DNA from: Conchocele bisecta
Lineage: Eukaryota; Mollusca; Bivalvia; Lucinida; Thyasiridae
Length of the DNA: 64,000 bases
Assembly (NCBI GenBank): GCA_029237695.1
Contig: CM055279.1
Span: 24,741,919 to 24,805,918, forward strand
Direction of reading: 5' to 3'
The translations under genes and the position numbers were made by a program. Under the pieces are notes generated by a model. The model worked only from the letters and a program-made list of their open reading frames with translations, did not search any database and was not told the DNA's origin. The first letter of the stretch is position 1. The number at the start of each line of letters is the position of its first letter. Below, one piece after another: positions 1 through 9,463 of the stretch.

Positions 1-978
1 TTGTTTACAATTCCCATCTAGCCTTGTCAAATGTATAATGTATATATACTATTACTTACTGATGACAGCAATTACTATTCTACCTGCTTTTTATCACATA
101 CTGATATTTCGCGGCCTTGTTTAGTTTTGTTTATACAATGTATTCGTGTTTGTCTTTTCTTTATGAAGTTATCAATACGATTTGTTCTCCGAACATATTC
201 CAGTTCCACAAATTAAATTGCGAAATATTTAATCTGATAGCATTTACGTATGAAAACAAAATTTGGGTGGCCATTTTGAATTTCTACTGAAGATATAAAT
301 ATCGAGTTAATTAATAAATTTACGTAGGAATTTCTGATCCTGAATACTAAGTCATAGCATTTTAATTTTTTAAAATAAAACATATGCGTGCCAATATATG
401 ACACATTCTTAAAAACTGGCGGTCATCTTGGATTTATGCATTTCTACAAAAATGCTCAAGGTTTCGCGAGTGGCAATCAACAGATTCGGATTCAGCGCAT
501 CCAAGACATATAGGAATTGCAAAAAAACGTTGTATATATAACAAAACAAGGTTGGACCACTTTTGCATGGGCTAGCCTGGACGATATATTTTATACCTTT
601 AAACAAATAATCTTTGATGTAGAACTAATAAATTGCCAAAAATAATAGAACAGGGAAATCATTTTCCCATGGAAGTCATCTCTTCTCTTGTTGTTGTTCA
701 ACATTAAACATAACGAAATTAAGCTTTCAAATTTACCAGATATACATATAAATGTCAGATAAATACCTTGACACGGTAAAATAACCAATTTCTGCATGTG
801 TATGTTCTTTATTAATAATTTATGGATACAGCCTTGACATTTTCATATCGCTAACATATCAAACACGCCAGGTAACCGATTGCAAAAAAAATCTCTGATT
901 CGTGTGTCTGTAGGGGTATATAAGCTATGAGGTCTAGCGAGTAGCTTCCGTTCATCCTCAGCACAAATACGAGACAAA
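1..978. other. AT-rich DNA, no gene recognised
   Basis: Only short stop-bounded frames occur here and none looks coding. A GTGGCCATTTTGAATTT segment near 268 and the repeat at 411-545 belong to the dispersed Q family. I see nothing else that can be named. Confidence 0.6.
411..545 (-). repeat. Q-family segment (GGCGGTCATCTTGGATTT type)
   Basis: Starts with GGCGGTCATCTTGGATTT and continues as a stretch that clearly matches 22998-23125: both have TTATGCA, then AAATGCTCA, then a CAGNCGGATTC-like segment and an A-rich end. The shared order over more than 100 bp shows two dispersed copies of one repeat. Its class is unknown. Confidence 0.5.
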
Positions 979-1175
979 CCATGTGATATTGTACTTAAGA
1001 ATATGTGCGATTTTTCGTCGAAAGTTGATGCAACTTTCATAGCATAAGCGGAATAGGATTCCGCATTTGCTATGGACGTTCGTCAGCTTTCGTCATCATA
1101 TACGCAAAATATTGTACACGTTGTAAATAGTTTTCCTCAGATATCGCACAACTTCTTAGACACAAGATCGCATGA
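979..1175. mobile_element. S-family MITE copy
   Basis: Imperfect terminal inverted repeats: the left end reads CATGTGATATTGTACTTAAG, and the right end, reverse-complemented, reads CATGCGATCTTGTGTCTAAG; both continue into a GTGCGAT motif. The centre carries a small hairpin, GCGGAATAGGATTCCGC. Relatives lie at 1908, 9078, 25148 and 28159. It has no coding capacity, so it is a decayed non-autonomous DNA element. Confidence 0.5.
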
Positions 1176-1255
1176 TACTGACTTGTCGCGTGTACCTGAA
1201 CTATCAAGTTAATGCGAAAGCAGATGGACAAATAATTTGCTGTTAAGGCCATACA

Positions 1256-1551
1256 AAAGTACGTTGGTACTCAGACACGGGGTTTGTGGATTTTTTTATT
1301 ATTATTTTTGTTTGTTTGAGATGTTCGTCTCTGATTATAATGATACATGTATATGTTCTATAATGTTACTATAACCTCTTTAGACGTGACATATCACCTG
1401 ATTTTCGTCAGACATGATTGTATTTAACATATTTTTGCATGATAGTGTTTTTTGTTGTTCATGTGGCGAATACACACAAACCTCACTACGATTTTATTTC
1501 TCCATGACAAATGCTCGCCGCGCAGGGTTTTTCTGACGCGGCGATATCTGA
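1256..1551 (+). repeat. L-family dispersed repeat, copy 1
   Basis: About 300 bp shared with 31470-31780 and 59383-59672. Landmarks in order are ACCTCTTTAGAC, GTCAGACATGATTG, a TGATCATGTGG-like segment, ACGATTTTATTTCTCCATGA, then GCGCAGGG. Termini are not clear and no frame is kept, so I cannot assign a class. Confidence 0.55.
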
Positions 1552-1626
1552 GAACCAAGAACTTTTACAGCTGCTTTACCGATAAATTCGCGCATGAGTT
1601 CTCGCCTACATGTAGTTGTATATATA

Positions 1627-1867
1627 TGGTCGAAACTGGAGAAGTGGGACTTATTGGATTTGTGACCAGTGTAGCTCCTGATCGAATAGCACACTCATGT
1701 AGCCTGATAGCGGTATGTATTTCTTCTTAAAAGCATGACGGAATTTAATGATGGAATGGCGAACAGTGCAGATCCTGATCAGACTGTGCTGATGCACAGG
1801 CTGATCTGGATCTACACTGGTCGCAAAACTCACCAGCCCCATTTATCCAGTAACAGCCACATATATG
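1627..1867. mobile_element. M-family element, copy 1
   Basis: The ends are imperfect inverted repeats: GAAGTGGGACTTATTGG on the left and CCCCATTTATCCAGTAACAG on the right. Between them are the common core CAGATCCTGATCAGACTGTG and its inverted counterpart GGCTGATCTGGATCTACACT. Complete relatives are at 14889, 26611, 37722 and 44691, with core fragments scattered elsewhere. There is no transposase. I remember this core as common in bivalve genomes. Confidence 0.55.
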
Positions 1868-1907
1868 CTGTGGCTGAAGTAATGCAGCGTGTGACATTTG
1901 AGATGAC

Positions 1908-2020
1908 CCATGTGATTGTGTACCTAAGAAGTTGTGTGAAATAAATTTACTCAATTTGCGATGCTTTTTTTTGTCGGCGAAATTGTCATAGCAAATGCTG
2001 ACTTCATCAACATTCATGAG
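1908..2020. repeat. S-family fragment
   Basis: Begins CATGTGATTGTGTACCTAAG as in the S terminus, followed by GTTGTGTGA, and includes GCAAATGCTGAC matching the S centre. The right end is missing. Confidence 0.35.
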
Positions 2021-2060
2021 CGTGGTCAGACTTTTCTGATGCACAGTTTGATCTGGATCT

Positions 2061-2299
2061 GGGGTCCGTTTCACTATTCTTCGTACGATGTTCTTACGTA
2101 CATTGTTATAGGTTTACGTAACACACCAATGTGATGCATTGATGCTATTAGTTTCCGTTAACATGCTGGGGTCTTTTCAATCTGAACACACCCACCAAAG
2201 CGGTGTCAGAATCGGCTGTTAATGGCAATGGTGCAGTAAATTTTAGTTTTATACTTATGAACTTCTTAGTCGTACGAAGTTTAGTGAAACGGGCACCTG
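2061..2299. mobile_element. A-family hAT-like MITE, copy 1 (diverged)
   Basis: Left end GGGGTCCGTTTCACTA and right end TAGTGAAACGGGCACC are inverted repeats, with the subterminal CTTCGTACGA motif on both sides. The hairpin centre seen in other A copies is lost. It sits directly against an M-core fragment (TTTGATCTGGATCT, ending at 2060). Confidence 0.6.
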
Positions 2300-2347
2300 C
2301 ACTAATTGGTAATAGCCCCATTATTCCAGTCGCGTACACGGAATGAG

Positions 2348-2447
2348 TACAGTGGGGTCAGCGTGTAAGTGCACACACGAACGAACACGACAGGTTGGAA
2401 CCTGTCGTGTTCGTTCGTGTGTGCACTTATACGGTGACCTCACTGTA
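2348..2447. mobile_element. C-family 100-bp hairpin MITE, copy 1
   Basis: Nearly perfect palindrome beginning TACAGTGGGGTCAGCG and ending in its complement, CACTGTA, with a central CAGGTTGGAACCTG. Two more copies lie at 39441 and 58990. The flanking TA and CAGTG start fit a Tc1/mariner or pogo-type MITE (inference). Confidence 0.7.
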
Positions 2448-2452
2448 TGCTA

Positions 2453-2888
2453 TACGGAGCCCCGCATGGGACGTATCATTCTTTTTTATTCATTCGTTCC
2501 CACGAAACAACAATTCGTTCACACGAACCTTTGATCTACTTTGAAGCTGTTTTAATTGTTAAATTGAGGGAACGAATTTTTAGTTCGAGGGAGCGAATTG
2601 TTAATTCGATGGATCGAATTGTTATTTCGTGAGAACGAATTGTTAATTTGTGGGAACGAATTGTTATATCATGGGAACGAATTGTTATATCGTGGGAACG
2701 AATTGTTATTTCGTCGGAACGAATTGTGAATTCGTGGGAACGAATCGTTATATCATGGGAACGAATTGTTAATTCGAGGGAACGAACTATTAATTCGAGG
2801 GAACGAATTGTTAAATTGAGGGAACGAATTGTTATTTCGAGGGAACGAATTAATAAAACAAATCCATGTCCGCTGCGGGGCTGCGTAG
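2453..2888. mobile_element. AATT-1 element: minisatellite body between inverted GC-rich ends
   Basis: The left end TACGGAGCCCCGCATGG and right end CGCTGCGGGGCTGCGTA are inverted repeats. The body (about 2560-2850) is an array of 21-bp units on GAACGAATTGTTAATTCG; each unit is itself a palindrome, CGAATT-gtt-AATTCG. Units vary at the second half-site (AATT, TATA, TAAA). Because 21 is a multiple of three the array makes repetitive open frames on both strands, which are not evidence for a protein. Copies are at 5348, 7748 and 36139. Confidence 0.65.
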
Positions 2889-2947
2889 TAATGTCAGCTA
2901 GAATTTAGCCAGATTACATTTACGTTTGAGTTTTCACTCAAATCAGT

Positions 2948-3428
2948 CTACTGTCTGTTTCGCGAAACCTGTCCAAAATATACGGCTATATAGCCATTGC
3001 AAAAACAATATTGTTTTCAAATAAAATTAAATTATAGCAAAATTTAAGAATGAGCCTTCTTTTTATTCTGAGAAATTTGGCCCAATATTTTGTTTATTTC
3101 GAAAATGAAATTCACCAAGTTAAATCCCCATAGACATCTTCACAGAGTGCAGAGTGAAGATGTCTATGTAGATTTAACATGGGAAAATATTTTACAATTT
3201 TGAAATAGTGGACCGATTTTAAAAATTTAACTTTTGTTTTCTGTGTTTTTTTTACCCCTCCCCCAGCTCCTCCGCCTGCTTTTCTCCCATGTTAAATACA
3301 CATAGACAAATAAATAGAAGGCTCATTCATACATTTGTATAAAATTTGATATTATATAAAATATATATTCTATTTGAATAGTTTATATGGTCGTAGAATA
3401 TGGGCAGGTTTAGTGAAACAGACAGTAG
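2948..3428. mobile_element. T-family element with CTGTCTGTT ends
   Basis: Left end CTACTGTCTGTTTCGCGAAA and right end TTTAGTGAAACAGACAGTAG are inverted repeats continuing into GGCTATAT / ATATGG. A hairpin on CATAGACATCTTCAC lies near 3130-3175. Related elements are at 9315-9407 (minimal), 19979-20531 (long) and 45225 (half). No transposase frame. Confidence 0.55.
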
Positions 3429-3579
3429 TCGCGCATTATTTAATTAATCACCTCTATCAACATGCACATTTAGAAAATACAATTTCATCAAAAATAATTG
3501 TTTCGGTGCATTACATTGAGTTCGTTTAGTACAGTCAGCGACATGCTTAAACTGAACATGTCGCCACAACTGGGGAAAT

Positions 3580-3655
3580 TGCATTTACGACCAGCGTAGA
3601 CCCAGGTCAGCCTGAGCATCCGCGCAATCTGATCAGGGTTTGCACAGTTCGCCGT
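3580..3655. repeat. M-core fragment
   Basis: Contains GACCAGCGTAGACCCAGGTC, then AGCCTGAGCATCCGCGCAAT and CTGATCAGGG, the inverted core of the M family, without M termini. Confidence 0.45.
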
Positions 3656-3802
3656 TAAATTTTAATAAAAGTAAATTATTTCCGAAGCAAAGTTGTTTTT
3701 GCATGCCATGCCTTACTGTTGTGTAATGCAAGTTGTGTGTGTCATCCAATTAAACGAGCGAGGCGGCTAGGGGGTTGTGGGTGAGGGGGAGGGGGGGGGG
3801 CG

Positions 3803-3897
3803 TTGCGAATGGTAGCTCTTGCAATCTACTTCCGTACCGGCCGTAGCCACGGCTACGGACGGTACGGAAGTAGATTGCAAGAGTTACCGTTCGCAAA
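3803..3897. repeat. Near-perfect 95-bp hairpin next to a G-run
   Basis: The left arm reads GGTAGCTCTTGCAATCTACT then TCCGTACC; the right arm is its complement, turning at GTAGCCACGGCTAC. One or two mismatches over about 46 bp per arm. It directly follows a G-rich run (3782-3800, GGGGGGGGGG) that could form a quadruplex. No second copy was seen here. Confidence 0.6.
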
Positions 3898-4042
3898 ATG
3901 TGTAATCTGTTGTAAAACAACAATACTTATAATATAATTATGATATCCAATACAATAGATCCATATATTAAAACAAGACAAACTTAGCTGAAAGCCCGGG
4001 CTGCCAGGCCTCCGCCAAGCGACGTGCCTGAATATAAATATA

Positions 4043-4223
4043 TACAGTCAAACCTGTGAAAAAAGGCCAACAATGAGAGGATACTAATATGGCCTTTGTT
4101 CACGGATGGTCTTTGTTCACATGTTAATTCATGGATTAATTAAATAATTGGCCAAACAAAAGCGTGGCTGCCATAGACAGGTAACTGCTATTTGGATGTG
4201 GCCTTTAGTACAGGTTTGACTGT
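4043..4223. mobile_element. Pogo-like MITE with CAGTCAAACCTGT ends
   Basis: TACAGTCAAACCTGT on the left and ACAGGTTTGACTG on the right form 14-bp inverted repeats around 180 bp, with inner inverted GGCC..TTGTTCAC / TTTAG segments. TA flank and CAGT start are typical of Tc1/mariner and pogo-class MITEs. No ORF. Confidence 0.55.
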
Positions 4224-4582
4224 CTAGCCGAAAACGTAGGGCAGATTTCGTGAAACAGACAGCATACGCGTTATATATAAACGTTTAAATATTCCAAATG
4301 TCGACGAGCATTAATGAAAATTACTCCATATTTTACTGCCGGCATCACCAGACACGTGACCTTGATATTTCCAGATCCAGGGAATAGTTAGACGACTCCG
4401 TTATGATATTGACGCCGCACGGGAAGAGACAACGAACCGGAAGCGTTATAATACACTTCCGGTATCTGAGTAAACGAATATGCGGCCCGTCGTAATAGAA
4501 AATGTCGCTTGTCGATGTCGTTTTGAGATCGTCAGCGAATTAGTTCCTGATTAGTCGCTACATATCTCAAACAAATCAGTCA

Positions 4583-4735
4583 CTGTGATATCATGATTCG
4601 TCCGTGCGTACGAGGAGATAATCCGCGAGCTTTAGCGAGTGGATTATCGACCGTACATGCGGACGAACGTGATCTAACTGTGTTATCACATCCTCATGTC
4701 CATACGTTGCCCGTGTGCTGTGTAAATGCAGAAAA
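4583..4735. repeat. F-family hairpin, copy 1
   Basis: An inverted repeat around GCGAGCTTTAGCGAG with arms containing TTCGTCCG and CGGACGAACGTGATCTAACT, followed by TTATCACATCCTCATG. The same sequence and follow-on occur at 23466-23600, so both are copies of one dispersed element. Confidence 0.5.
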
Positions 4736-4750
4736 CATGTATCAAATATG

Positions 4751-4967
4751 TACAGTGGAACCTCTCTAAACCGGACACTCATGAAACACCTGTGAACTAC
4801 TTTTTGAGTTTCTTGGTCCTTTATATCAGGTGATAATGCCTGTTCGTGATCGTATAGCACACAACTATGGCTCAGAATGATCAAATACCTAATTTACAGT
4901 GAAATCTCTCTAAGCCGGACACCCTGGGGACCTCCCAGGGTGTCCGGTTTAGAAAGGTTTCACTGTA
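4751..4967. mobile_element. D-family pogo-like MITE, copy 1
   Basis: TACAGTGGAACCTCTCTAAA and its complement at 4967 bound a 217-bp element. Its right third (4895-4967) is a second palindrome on CGGACACCCTGGGGACCTCC. The layout and internal sequence (TGAGTTTCTTGG, ATGGCTCAGAATGATC) recur at 58625-58844. CAGTGGAACCTC ends with TA flanks resemble pogo/Tigger termini. Confidence 0.65.
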
Positions 4968-5347
4968 ATATAAAGTCATAACAATATACATGTATTGTAC
5001 AGGCGAATGATGTAGGCTCTGATCAACCTGCGCGGTTGATCTGGGACTAAGCTGTTTGCAGTGCAGTACATTTGTTTTGAGCGATTGCCGTCCGCATGTG
5101 TTCAGATATAATGTGGCTGTGCAAACACCAGTAATGCTCATTTAAGCATGTGTGACGTATGAAACTTCAGATATCGCATTATTAAAGGCACCGGGTCTCG
5201 AATATGCCTAGAACAGGGTATGCGATCACGTGGTCTATTGTTTGCACTGTAGTGATGGCGGCGGCGCCCATGAGGTCTCATGTAAATCTTACTTTTCATC
5301 AATAATACTGTGGTTTCTTCTTTTTAATGATGACCATGTTCCAGCCG
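4968..5347. other. No gene recognised; M-core piece and MAAAP mini-ORF
   Basis: Near 5010-5060 there is a hairpin-like M-core variant (GATCAACCTGCGCGGTTGATC). At 5255 a start codon opens ATGGCGGCGGCGCCCATGAG, giving only 16 codons before a stop, with a possible GTAAAT donor. I do not claim a gene. Confidence 0.4.
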
Positions 5348-5402
5348 TGGGAACGAATTGTTATATCATGGGAACGAATTTTTAAATTGAGGGAACGAAT
5401 AA
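5348..5402. repeat. AATT-1 fragment
   Basis: Two and a half 21-bp units (GGGAACGAATTGTTATATC, then GGGAACGAATTTTTAAATTG) without the GC-rich ends. Confidence 0.6.
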
Positions 5403-5590
5403 TACACGCTCGTGCTGTACAGTAATAACTGTATCAGATTACATCAAATTATGTAAATCTGCATACCACAGAAATGTCACATACTAAACAAACACAAACA
5501 GAAATACAGACGTGTTATGCTCGCCTCTATAATTACCTCCCTTCTCGCATCACCGTATTTCGTCGATATTTATTTTCAAAATCAACCAGA

Positions 5591-5695
5591 TTTTCCGCAA
5601 ATGACGTCAAAAATCGACATAAATCGCAAAACTCATGCGGAATGCAATTCCGCATGAGCTGTGTGATTTATGTCAACTTTTGACGTCATTTACGA
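5591..5695. repeat. Hairpin with AATGACGTCA arms
   Basis: Left arm CCGCAAATGACGTCAAAAAT, right arm TTTTGACGTCATTTACG; the centre is CATGCGGAATGCAATTCCGC. Each arm holds a TGACGTCA-type site. Similar CGGAAT..ATTCCG centres occur in the S family, so it may be a distant S relative. Confidence 0.5.
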
Positions 5696-5809
5696 AATGT
5701 ATTGCATATTTTCGAAATCATTATCGGCTAATTTTAATATACGATTATCACAACTGCCGGATGATTGATATTGAAATTGATATCTTAAGTAATCTAAGTA
5801 ATAAAGACG

Positions 5810-5949
5810 TTAATACGTGTCTTGTTTGATATCGGCCTAGGTATCGTCACTCGGTAACTTGGTATCAGCCTTCGACCTTTGGTCTCAGGCTGATACCAAG
5901 TTACCTCGGGCCGATACCTAGGCCGATATCAAACAAGCCACGTATTAAC
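5810..5949. repeat. 140-bp hairpin on TTGATATCGGCCTAGGTATC
   Basis: Long inverted repeat: TTAATACGTGTCTTGTTTGA at the left, complement ending CACGTATTAA at the right, turning near GGTATCAGCCTTCGACC. Arms of about 65 bp with few mismatches. Single copy in the window. Confidence 0.6.
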
Positions 5950-6109
5950 CTCTAAGTGTCCATATAGTAAATGAAATTATTGCCCATAAACATAGTACAA
6001 AAGTAGTACAAACGTGCTAGTATAGTTGTATGGCATTTCTCAGAGAAGTGACCATGTATTATTCATAAAACAGATAAAAGAGACTAAGATAGTAATCTGA
6101 GTGTCCATT

Positions 6110-6942
6110 TCACTCCTAGTAAAGGACTGACTATATAGAATATGACCGCTTGTTTGAAATGTAGTGGAATCATACGTGTGACTGAATATCTATATAAAGT
6201 ATATCTGACCCTGTTCTTCTTAGAGTATATTATACAGAGCATTGAGTTGCCGTCTCCGCCATTTTAGTTTGCACATGTTATCGGACAGTTGGAGGGTTTG
6301 ACACCTACAGCAAATAATATGGTAGAAAATCTAATAAACGTTGGTGCAATACGTCCCACATATATAGAACGACACTGTCCTATACATATTATTCCAGCCG
6401 ACTACACAAAGAGCTCGATATATGAGCATTTCCAATATCATTCACACAATATACAATGTACACGTTTTCAATGTGTAAAATGCCAAACTGATGCACTGTC
6501 TGTTATTCGTAAGTGGATCTTCCACAGGAAAAAACCGTATTTACTCGCATAGCAGGCAAATAAACAGTATTGAAAATATACTCGGATAACTTCTTACACG
6601 TCACTGGATTCGATACGGTATTCATGGTAATACAGGTATATCTTTACATCACTGTGTATTGTTTTTACTGTTACACAGTCTTTACTGAATTCAAAAATAT
6701 TTTAACAAAGGGTCAACAAACTCTTCAGATATTAGACTGTGTATATAAATGTTATCATATTATTAGTGGTATGTGTCAAACGTAATAAGTGGTAAAATTG
6801 GCTGGTGGCTTGTGCACGCTAAGATGGCCGACATGGAAACTCCATGCACTGTGTAGGTTATAGTAAGAAGAACATGTTACGAAGCAATTATGTATGAATC
6901 ATTAGATGAGCAGGGGCCTCACGGGTCCTTAAAGATTGACTA
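6110..6942 (+). repeat. Segmental duplication, copy 1
   Basis: Aligns with 6943-7480 through an ordered set of matches: CATACGTGTGACTGAATATC, ATTATACAGAGCATTGAGTT, CTCCGCCATTTTAGTTTG, GACACCTACAGCAAATAATA, CAAACTGATGCACTGTCT, and at the tail GCACTGTGTAGG then GGGTCCTTAA. Copy 1 carries about 270 bp (6553-6830) missing from copy 2. Divergence is high enough that the event is not recent. Confidence 0.7.
6268..6508 (+). CDS. Candidate internal exon, function unknown
   Basis: Open frame of 80 codons bounded by a plausible acceptor (CTCCGCCATTTTAG) and a good donor (ATTC|GTAAGT). It includes LTPTANNMVENLINVGAIRP and ends near QCVKCQTDALSVI, with a C-x-x-C-like pair. The second copy at 7075-7320 keeps most residues but has a TAG stop and has lost the GTAAGT donor, so at most one copy is active. 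I recognise no domain. It could be chance openness in a duplicated noncoding repeat. Confidence 0.25.
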
Positions 6943-7480
6943 CTAGTATATATAATTTGACCTTTTGTTTCAAATGTAGTACAGTCATACATGTGACTGA
7001 ATATCTATGTAAAGTACATGTATATGTGACTTTGTTCTATATTATACAGAGCATTGAGTTGCTGTCTCCGCCATTTTAGTTTGTGCATGTTATCAGACAG
7101 TTTCACCACTTGGAGGGCTTGACACCTACAGCAAATAATATGGCAGAAAATCTAATAACATTTGGTGCATTACGTCCCACATATATAGCACGACAATGTC
7201 CTATAAATATTATTTCAGCAGACTAGATATCTGAGCATTTTTACCATCACTCACAAAATATACAATGGGCACGTTTTCGATGTGCAAAATGTCAAACTGA
7301 TGCACTGTCTATTATTAGAAGTGCCTCTGCCACATGTAAAACCCGTATTTACTCCTTGCACTGTGTAGGATATAGTATGAAGACAATGTTCACATGTATG
7401 TTGTGCATATCTCCCATCACATTTACGAACCAATTATGCATGAAACATTAGATGGTAAGGGCCCATGGGTCCTTAACGGT
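6943..7480 (+). repeat. Segmental duplication, copy 2
   Basis: Second copy of the 6110-6942 block. The exon-like frame is broken here by a TAG after the residues NIISAD, and the donor region reads TTAGAAGTGCC, no longer GTAAGT. It ends with GGGCCCATGGGTCCTTAA. Confidence 0.7.
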
Positions 7481-7591
7481 AATATGAGACAAGTAATGTC
7501 CGTCTCATTTCAGTTTGTCATTTCTAATGTCACACTTACATTCATTACAAAGGGTTAAGATGAACAAAACTGTGTTGTTTCCTTTCATATA

Positions 7592-7741
7592 CGAGGGCTG
7601 TTATATAACGCAACCAGACATTTTGTTTTGCAGATCAGCCACTACATGAACATACAACTGCCCTAGTTACCTTAAAAAATCCCCTTTCACCTCAACACAT
7701 CGCTTCAATCTTTTATTCATTTGTTTAAGCATTTTTCGTAC
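7592..7741 (-). pseudogene. 3' remnant of a mariner-type transposon
   Basis: On the minus strand, 7739 to 7667 encodes QMNKRLKRCVEVKGDFLR followed by a stop. That matches the usual end of mariner-class DDE/D transposases (W-x-K-C-v-x-x-x-G-d-y-f). After the stop the DNA runs on to CAGCCCTCGT at 7592-7600, a terminus familiar from mariner-like elements. Everything upstream of the last 24 codons is gone: the relic is cut at 7747 by an AATT-1 element. No other part of the gene is present. Confidence 0.5.
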
Positions 7742-7747
7742 TCATTT

Positions 7748-7996
7748 GTACGGAGCCCTCGAATTAACAATTCGTTACCAAGATATAACAATTCGTTCGA
7801 TATAACAATTCGTTCCCATGAATTAACAATTCGTTCCCACGGGAACAAATTGTTAATTCGTGGGAACGAATTGTTATATCGTGGTAACGAATTGTTAATT
7901 CGTGGGAACGAATTTTTCAATTGAGGGAACGAATTGTTATTTCGTGGGACGAATTAATAAAAGAAAGAATTCTACGTCTCCTGCGGGGCTCCGTAC
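7748..7996. mobile_element. AATT-1 element with head-to-head array
   Basis: GTACGGAGCCCTCG at the left and CTGCGGGGCTCCGTAC at the right are inverted ends. The array inverts near 7838: units read as GAATTAACAATTCGTTCCC to the left and GGGAACGAATTGTTATATC to the right, so the whole element can fold as one hairpin as well as within each unit. Confidence 0.65.
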
Positions 7997-8110
7997 ATGT
8001 GTCTATATACCCTGCAGGCACTGATAAACCGCGGACCCAAGAGCGGTTCTGGATTCTTCGTCGAGAGGCGTTTCTTCAACTTCCGAAACACATCACAGGA
8101 AGCTAGATAT

Positions 8111-8235
8111 GTAGCCGGTTTCACCAACATTGCAAAGTATACTTATCTAGCAAAGTATAATTTGAGGGAGAAATTTTCAGTTTAAGGATAAATTTATTAA
8201 TTGTTTTTATACTGAATTTATTACATTATCACAGC
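8111..8235. mobile_element. B-family MITE, left half
   Basis: Starts GTAGCCGGTTTCACCAACAT, then TGCAAAGTATACTTATCTAG and ACTGAATTTATTACATTATC, as in full B copies. It stops at the central CACAGCCA, where a hairpin has been joined. Confidence 0.6.
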
Positions 8236-8364
8236 CACCATGGGCTGTTGCGTTTACTGGGGTGAATAATGCATTTGGTCTGTTTACAGTTTGCGAGGAG
8301 TCCTTCACGCACTCTAAACAGACCAAACGTATTGTACCCCCAGTAAACGCAACCGCCCATGGTT
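8236..8364. repeat. Hairpin joined to the B centre
   Basis: About 129-bp inverted repeat from ACCATGGGCTGTTGCGTTTA to its complement ending in GCCCATGGT, turning near CGAGGAGTCCTTCACG, with ATTTGGTCTGTTTA inside each arm. It looks like an insertion at or replacement of the B midpoint. Confidence 0.55.
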
Positions 8365-8639
8365 TTATTCCTTAAGAAAATAACATTTGAGTATTCCCAT
8401 AAACACAATGTAATACACATTTCTTCATATATGCGTTTTACCTTAAAACCTAGTTTAGAAAGGGCATTTATATATACGTCCGTATCTCACCAACGTTCTC
8501 AGCTAGTGTTCCAGTCTTTTATAACGCAGTGTATACTGTATGAATGCACCACAATGCAATACGAATTTCAAATGAATTCAATTTCAATTATATTTAGACA
8601 CAGTGTAGGTACATATTCACTCTGCGTCATATTGCTAGT

Positions 8640-8835
8640 ATACTTATCTAGCTAAGTATACTTTGAGAAAGTAATCATTTATTTTTCCCGAAATGGATTA
8701 TTTCATACAGACCTAACAACTGCATATATTTGGTGATTAAAAGTATGCAGAATTATTAAACAGTTATTAAATTTATCCTTAAATTGAAAGTTTCTCCCTC
8801 AAAGTGTACTTTGCAATTTTTGTGAAATCGGCTAC
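8640..8835. mobile_element. B-family MITE lacking its centre
   Basis: Carries GTATACTTATCTAGC, ATTTTTCCCGAAATG, GATTAAAAGTATGCAGAATT, then AAATTGAAAGTTTCTCCCTC and the terminal GTGAAATCGGCTAC. The palindromic CACAGCCATTTTGGCTGTG middle is deleted. Confidence 0.6.
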
Positions 8836-9077
8836 AGGCGTGTGTGTGTTTTCGTGCTAATCGAGACTTGCGAGTTTGTCAAAGCTGAAACCTATTCAAA
8901 TGCATTCTTCCAAGCAAATGTAATAGTCATAGTTAATACACATTCTTACAACCTGTAGATTTACAACAATCAACTACACATGAAAACAACAATGACGTGA
9001 CAATGAAAGAAATGTGCGTAAAAAGTTCGGATATTTTCTGAACATCAGACTCGATTTGAGTCAAGACAAGTGGTTTG

Positions 9078-9243
9078 TACTTAACATGCTTAAGAAGATG
9101 TGCGATTTTTCGTGAAATATATCCACAGAATGTATGATTTTTTCCAAAAATGACGTCAAGAGTCCAGAAAAATATCACAGCTTTTGTAAAAAAAAAGTAA
9201 TGTTCAGATATCGAACATCGTCTTAGGTACAGAATCACATGGC
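9078..9243. mobile_element. S-family MITE copy
   Basis: Left TTAAGAAGATGTGCGATTTT; right end TCGTCTTAGGTACAGAATC then ACATGG, the inverted S terminus. The middle includes AAAAATGACGTCAAGAG. A minus-strand frame crosses it but is an artefact of the repeat. Confidence 0.45.
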
Positions 9244-9314
9244 ATGTCCCATTCCTTTGTTCACAGAGCATACGTAGATTATAAATGTGCAAAAACACAG
9301 CATTGTTTAAACAA

Positions 9315-9407
9315 CTACTGTCTGTTTCACGAAAGCTGCCTAAATGTTACGGCCATATAAACAATTCAAAAACAATATCTTTTTCGATTTCGTGAAACAG
9401 ACAGTAG
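9315..9407. mobile_element. Minimal T-family element
   Basis: CTACTGTCTGTTTCACGAAA at the left and TTTCGTGAAACAGACAGTAG at the right are near-perfect 20-bp inverted ends around about 50 bp. It keeps the GGCCATATAAAC subterminal motif of longer T elements. Confidence 0.65.
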
Positions 9408-9463
9408 GGTTCTTTGCTAAAATAGAGGTTGAAACTCTTATCATGACTTTCATTTTTACAATA

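Noticed and set aside
2447..2908. Frames with repeated WERIVIS/RERIVNS residues (also at 7717-7924 and 36018-36403)
   Set aside because: Translation of the 21-bp AATT-1 units; open on both strands.
5255..5302. Mini-frame MAAAPMRSHVNLTFHQ as a first exon
   Set aside because: Only nine codons before a weak GTAAAT donor and no supporting promoter or downstream exon.
6268..7330. Functional paralogous exons in both duplicated copies
   Set aside because: Copy 2 has an in-frame stop and no donor, so at most copy 1 could be coding.
8933..9298. 121-codon minus frame upstream of the 66-bp array, considered as the next exon of the signal-peptide gene
   Set aside because: Most of it is an S-family MITE copy and no acceptor/donor pair fits the phase-0 first exon.
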